Source: Roseiarcus sp963774195
GTDB taxonomy: Bacteria; Pseudomonadota; Alphaproteobacteria; Rhizobiales; Beijerinckiaceae
Reading direction: 5' to 3'
Length of the DNA: 64,000 nt
Assembly (NCBI GenBank): GCA_963774195.1
Contig: CAVZDY010000006.1
Coordinates: 1-64,000, forward strand
This document shows positions 62,175 to 64,000 of this stretch, in pieces (the first letter of the stretch is position 1; every line of letters starts with the position of its first letter). A program made the translations under genes and the position numbers. The notes beneath the pieces were generated by a model. The model was not told the DNA's origin and made no database searches. It saw nothing but the letters and a program-made list of their open reading frames with translations.

Positions 62175-63022
62175 GCGCGATGACCCGCCTTTCTCTTCCG
62201 CGTGGACCTCTGCGCCTGTGGCTTGGCGCAGCGATCGTCGCACTGATCTTGGTCCTCGGGCTGGCGCTGCCATGGCTGGCGCCCAACAATCCCATGGACT
62301 GGTATAAAGTCCCGCGCAATCATGCGGCCGGCTGGCCCTATCTTCTTGGCACAACCAATCTCGGCCAAGACATCTTCTGGCTGCTGACCTGGGCGCTGGA
62401 AAGTTCCTTGCTGCTCGGCGTCGCCGCGGCGTTCTTTTCCACAGTGATCGGCGTCGCGGCGGGCTTGGCGGCCGGCTACAGCGGCGGTTGGCTTGATCGC
62501 ATCCTATCGTTCTTCATGGACGCCTTGCTGTGCATTCCAAGCCTGCCGGTGCTGGTGCTTCTGGCGGCGTTGTTCGGTGGACAATTGTCGCTCCCGATCG
62601 TTGGTCTGGCCCTCATCCTGTTCAACTGGCCCTACCCTGCGCGACAGGTGAGAGCCGTCGCGCTGACGATGCGCGAACGCGAATTCATCAATGTGGCTTG
62701 GTTCAGCGGAGAGACCCGGCTGCGCATCCTCGCGCGCCACATCTTCCCGTACATCGCCGGCTGGTCCGTGGCGAACTTCATCAACACCGTGCTCGTCGCA
62801 ATCGCGACCGAGACCAGCTTGGCGGTCATCGGTCTCTCCAGCGCGCGGCAGGCAACGCTCGGAACCATGATCTACTGGGCGCTGAAATATCAGGCGCTGC
62901 TCGCTCGCCGCTATGTCTGGGTCGGGGCGCCGGTCGCGGCCGTCGTTCTCTTATTCGTCGGTCTGTTTCTGCTTTCATCAGGGCTGACGATGCGCAACGC
63001 CGCGCGGAGGATCGGAGCATGA
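62171..63022 (+). CDS. Oligopeptide/saccharide ABC transporter permease (DppC-like)
   Basis: A 283-residue permease of the DppC/OppC family. WPYLLGTTNLGQDIFWLLTW near residue 54 is the conserved LGTDxxGRD-like entry. LESSLLLGVAAAFFSTVIGV follows, and the EAA loop REREFINVAWFSGETRLRIL, then ARHIFPY near 165-195, marks the ATPase-coupling helix. Six membrane segments are evident and the frame is intact. It overlaps dppB and dppD by four bases. Confidence 0.9.
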   Translation: MSAMTRLSLPRGPLRLWLGAAIVALILVLGLALPWLAPNNPMDWYKVPRNHAAGWPYLLGTTNLGQDIFWLLTWALESSLLLGVAAAFFSTVIGVAAGLAAGYSGGWLDRILSFFMDALLCIPSLPVLVLLAALFGGQLSLPIVGLALILFNWPYPARQVRAVALTMREREFINVAWFSGETRLRILARHIFPYIAGWSVANFINTVLVAIATETSLAVIGLSSARQATLGTMIYWALKYQALLARRYVWVGAPVAAVVLLFVGLFLLSSGLTMRNAARRIGA

Positions 63023-63978
63023 TCGAACTCCAGAATCTCACGGCGGGCTATGGCCGCGGCAAGGACTTCATCGCCGCCGTGGACAATGTCTCCTTGACGG
63101 TGAACGACAATGAGATTTTCGGCATTGCGGGGGAGTCGGGATGCGGCAAGTCCACGCTCATGCGCTCGCTCTACGGGGATTTTTCGTCGGGCCTCGCGAT
63201 GGTCGGCGGCTCGATCAAGGCGCGATTTTCCGACCCCGACAGCGGCAGAACCGTCGAGCGTGACGGCGCTGGGCTCAAGGATCTTTGGTGGGACGCCATC
63301 TCATACGTGCCGCAAGGCTCGATGAGCGTCCTCAACCCGGTGATGCGCGTCGGCCCTCAGGTCGTCGACGCGCTGCCTAAGCGCGAGCGCAAGGGCTCGG
63401 CGAAGGAGCTGCGAAGCCGGCTCGCGAAGTTCCTCGAAGGGTTAGGGCTCCCCGAAGCCGTGCTCGATTCCTATCCGCACCAGCTTTCCGGCGGGATGCG
63501 TCAGCGCGTCCTGGTCGCCCTCGCCGCTTTTGTCAGCCCGCGACTGATCCTCGCGGACGAACCCACCACGGCCCTCGACGTGGTGGTGCAAAAGCGCATC
63601 CTCATCATGCTGTTCGAAATCCAGCGGCGGCTCAAGAACACTGTCGTGCTGGTCAGCCATGATCTCGGCGTTCACTTCCAGATCACCGATCGGATTGCGA
63701 TCGCTTATGCCGGCAAACTGGTCGAAGTGGGCGCGACCGCCGAAGTCTTCGAGGCGCCTCAGCATCCCTACTCCCAGGCGTTGATCGGCGCGTTGCCGCG
63801 CGTCGGACAGCGCAGCGAGCGGGTCGGCCTCGAGGGCCGTCCGCCCAGTCTCGCGGCGCCTCCTGCTGGCTGCCGCTTTGCGCCGCGCTGCCCAGAAGCG
63901 CAAGCGATCTGTCGAACCAAAGAACCGGCGCTGGAGCCGCGCAAGATTGGGCGCGCCGTCGCCTGTCATTTCCGGTGA
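63019..63978 (+). CDS. Oligopeptide/saccharide ABC transporter ATPase (DppD-like)
   Basis: A 319-residue ATPase. Walker A is GESGCGKST near residue 40, the Q-loop is YVPQGSMSVLNP near 98, the signature is LSGGMRQRV near 157, and Walker B is LILADEPTTALDV near 176. The DppD-type C-terminal oligopeptide-cluster extension is present (GRPPSLAAPPAGCRFAPRCP, then QAICRTKEP), with Cys residues that may bind an iron-sulfur cluster. The frame is intact. A second ATPase gene starts 7 bp after its stop. Confidence 0.92.
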   Translation: MIELQNLTAGYGRGKDFIAAVDNVSLTVNDNEIFGIAGESGCGKSTLMRSLYGDFSSGLAMVGGSIKARFSDPDSGRTVERDGAGLKDLWWDAISYVPQGSMSVLNPVMRVGPQVVDALPKRERKGSAKELRSRLAKFLEGLGLPEAVLDSYPHQLSGGMRQRVLVALAAFVSPRLILADEPTTALDVVVQKRILIMLFEIQRRLKNTVVLVSHDLGVHFQITDRIAIAYAGKLVEVGATAEVFEAPQHPYSQALIGALPRVGQRSERVGLEGRPPSLAAPPAGCRFAPRCPEAQAICRTKEPALEPRKIGRAVACHFR

Positions 63979-63985
63979 GGCGCCA

Positions 63986-64000
63986 ATGACCAGCTCAACC
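63986..64000 (+). CDS. Start of the second ABC ATPase (DppF-like), partial
   Basis: Only the first five codons (MTSST) are inside the window. The position, 7 bp after dppD with GAGG upstream, is where DppF/OppF always lies. The identity is inferred from gene order only. Confidence 0.45.

Overview
The window is GC-rich DNA, densely packed on both strands with overlapping start and stop codons. It looks like a chromosomal catabolic region of an alphaproteobacterium, probably order Hyphomicrobiales (Rhizobiales). The basis is codon use, the many TRAP and LIV-type uptake systems, and two copies of a CATTGCGAGCGAAGC-type hairpin repeat that I associate with that order. The genus cannot be read from the sequence. 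I see no rRNA, tRNA or CRISPR array.

Layout. (1) 0-1.2 kb: decayed transposase pieces (IS1634-type and ISL3-type) around one small basic protein. (2) 1.2-17.4 kb: a probable LacI-controlled catabolic locus. It holds a TRAP transporter (dctPQM), a LacI regulator, two SDR dehydrogenases, a LIV-type ABC importer (livHMGF plus binding protein), an alpha/beta hydrolase, a metallo-beta-lactamase-fold hydrolase, a cupin, a third SDR and an HglS-type 2-oxoadipate dioxygenase/decarboxylase. Five LacI-type operator-like sites lie in front of the TRAP operon and both SDR operons. About twelve single-base frameshifts fall between 2.5 and 15.7 kb; each breaks an otherwise well conserved protein. (3) 17.5-18.65 kb: a complete IS630-family element. 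(4) 18.66-35.0 kb, minus strand: one tightly coupled 13-gene operon. It encodes an aldehyde dehydrogenase, a ThDP enzyme, a LIV-type importer whose permease and two ATPases are fused into one 856-residue protein, a TIM-barrel isomerase, two extended SDR epimerases, a cupin, an SDR, a KstD-like flavoprotein and a TcuA/TcuB-like pair. A LysR gene is divergent. (5) 36.2-40.6 kb: a scarred segment with a live-looking SDR-MarR pair under a perfect palindrome, a deleted ThDP pseudogene, a scrambled LIV operon, and amidase and TetR scraps. It is bracketed by a 23-bp inverted repeat. (6) 40.6-52.8 kb: an SDR and an XRE-cupin regulator, divergent from an intact hydantoinase/oxoprolinase (hyuA, hyuB), amine-oxidase-like flavoprotein, old-yellow-enzyme and LIV importer operon. 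(7) 53.3-59.5 kb: a hydrolase with two compensating frameshifts, then a molybdenum hydroxylase operon (medium, small and large subunits, CoxG) with an in-frame stop in the small subunit, divergent from a TetR gene. (8) 59.9-64 kb: a DUF2961/GH172 glycosidase-like protein followed by an oligopeptide-type ABC importer that runs off the right edge.

Overall the window holds several self-contained uptake-plus-degradation cassettes, each with its own regulator and importer. The substrates are not known. Two cassettes (4 and 6) look intact; the others carry frameshifts, deletions or IS scars.
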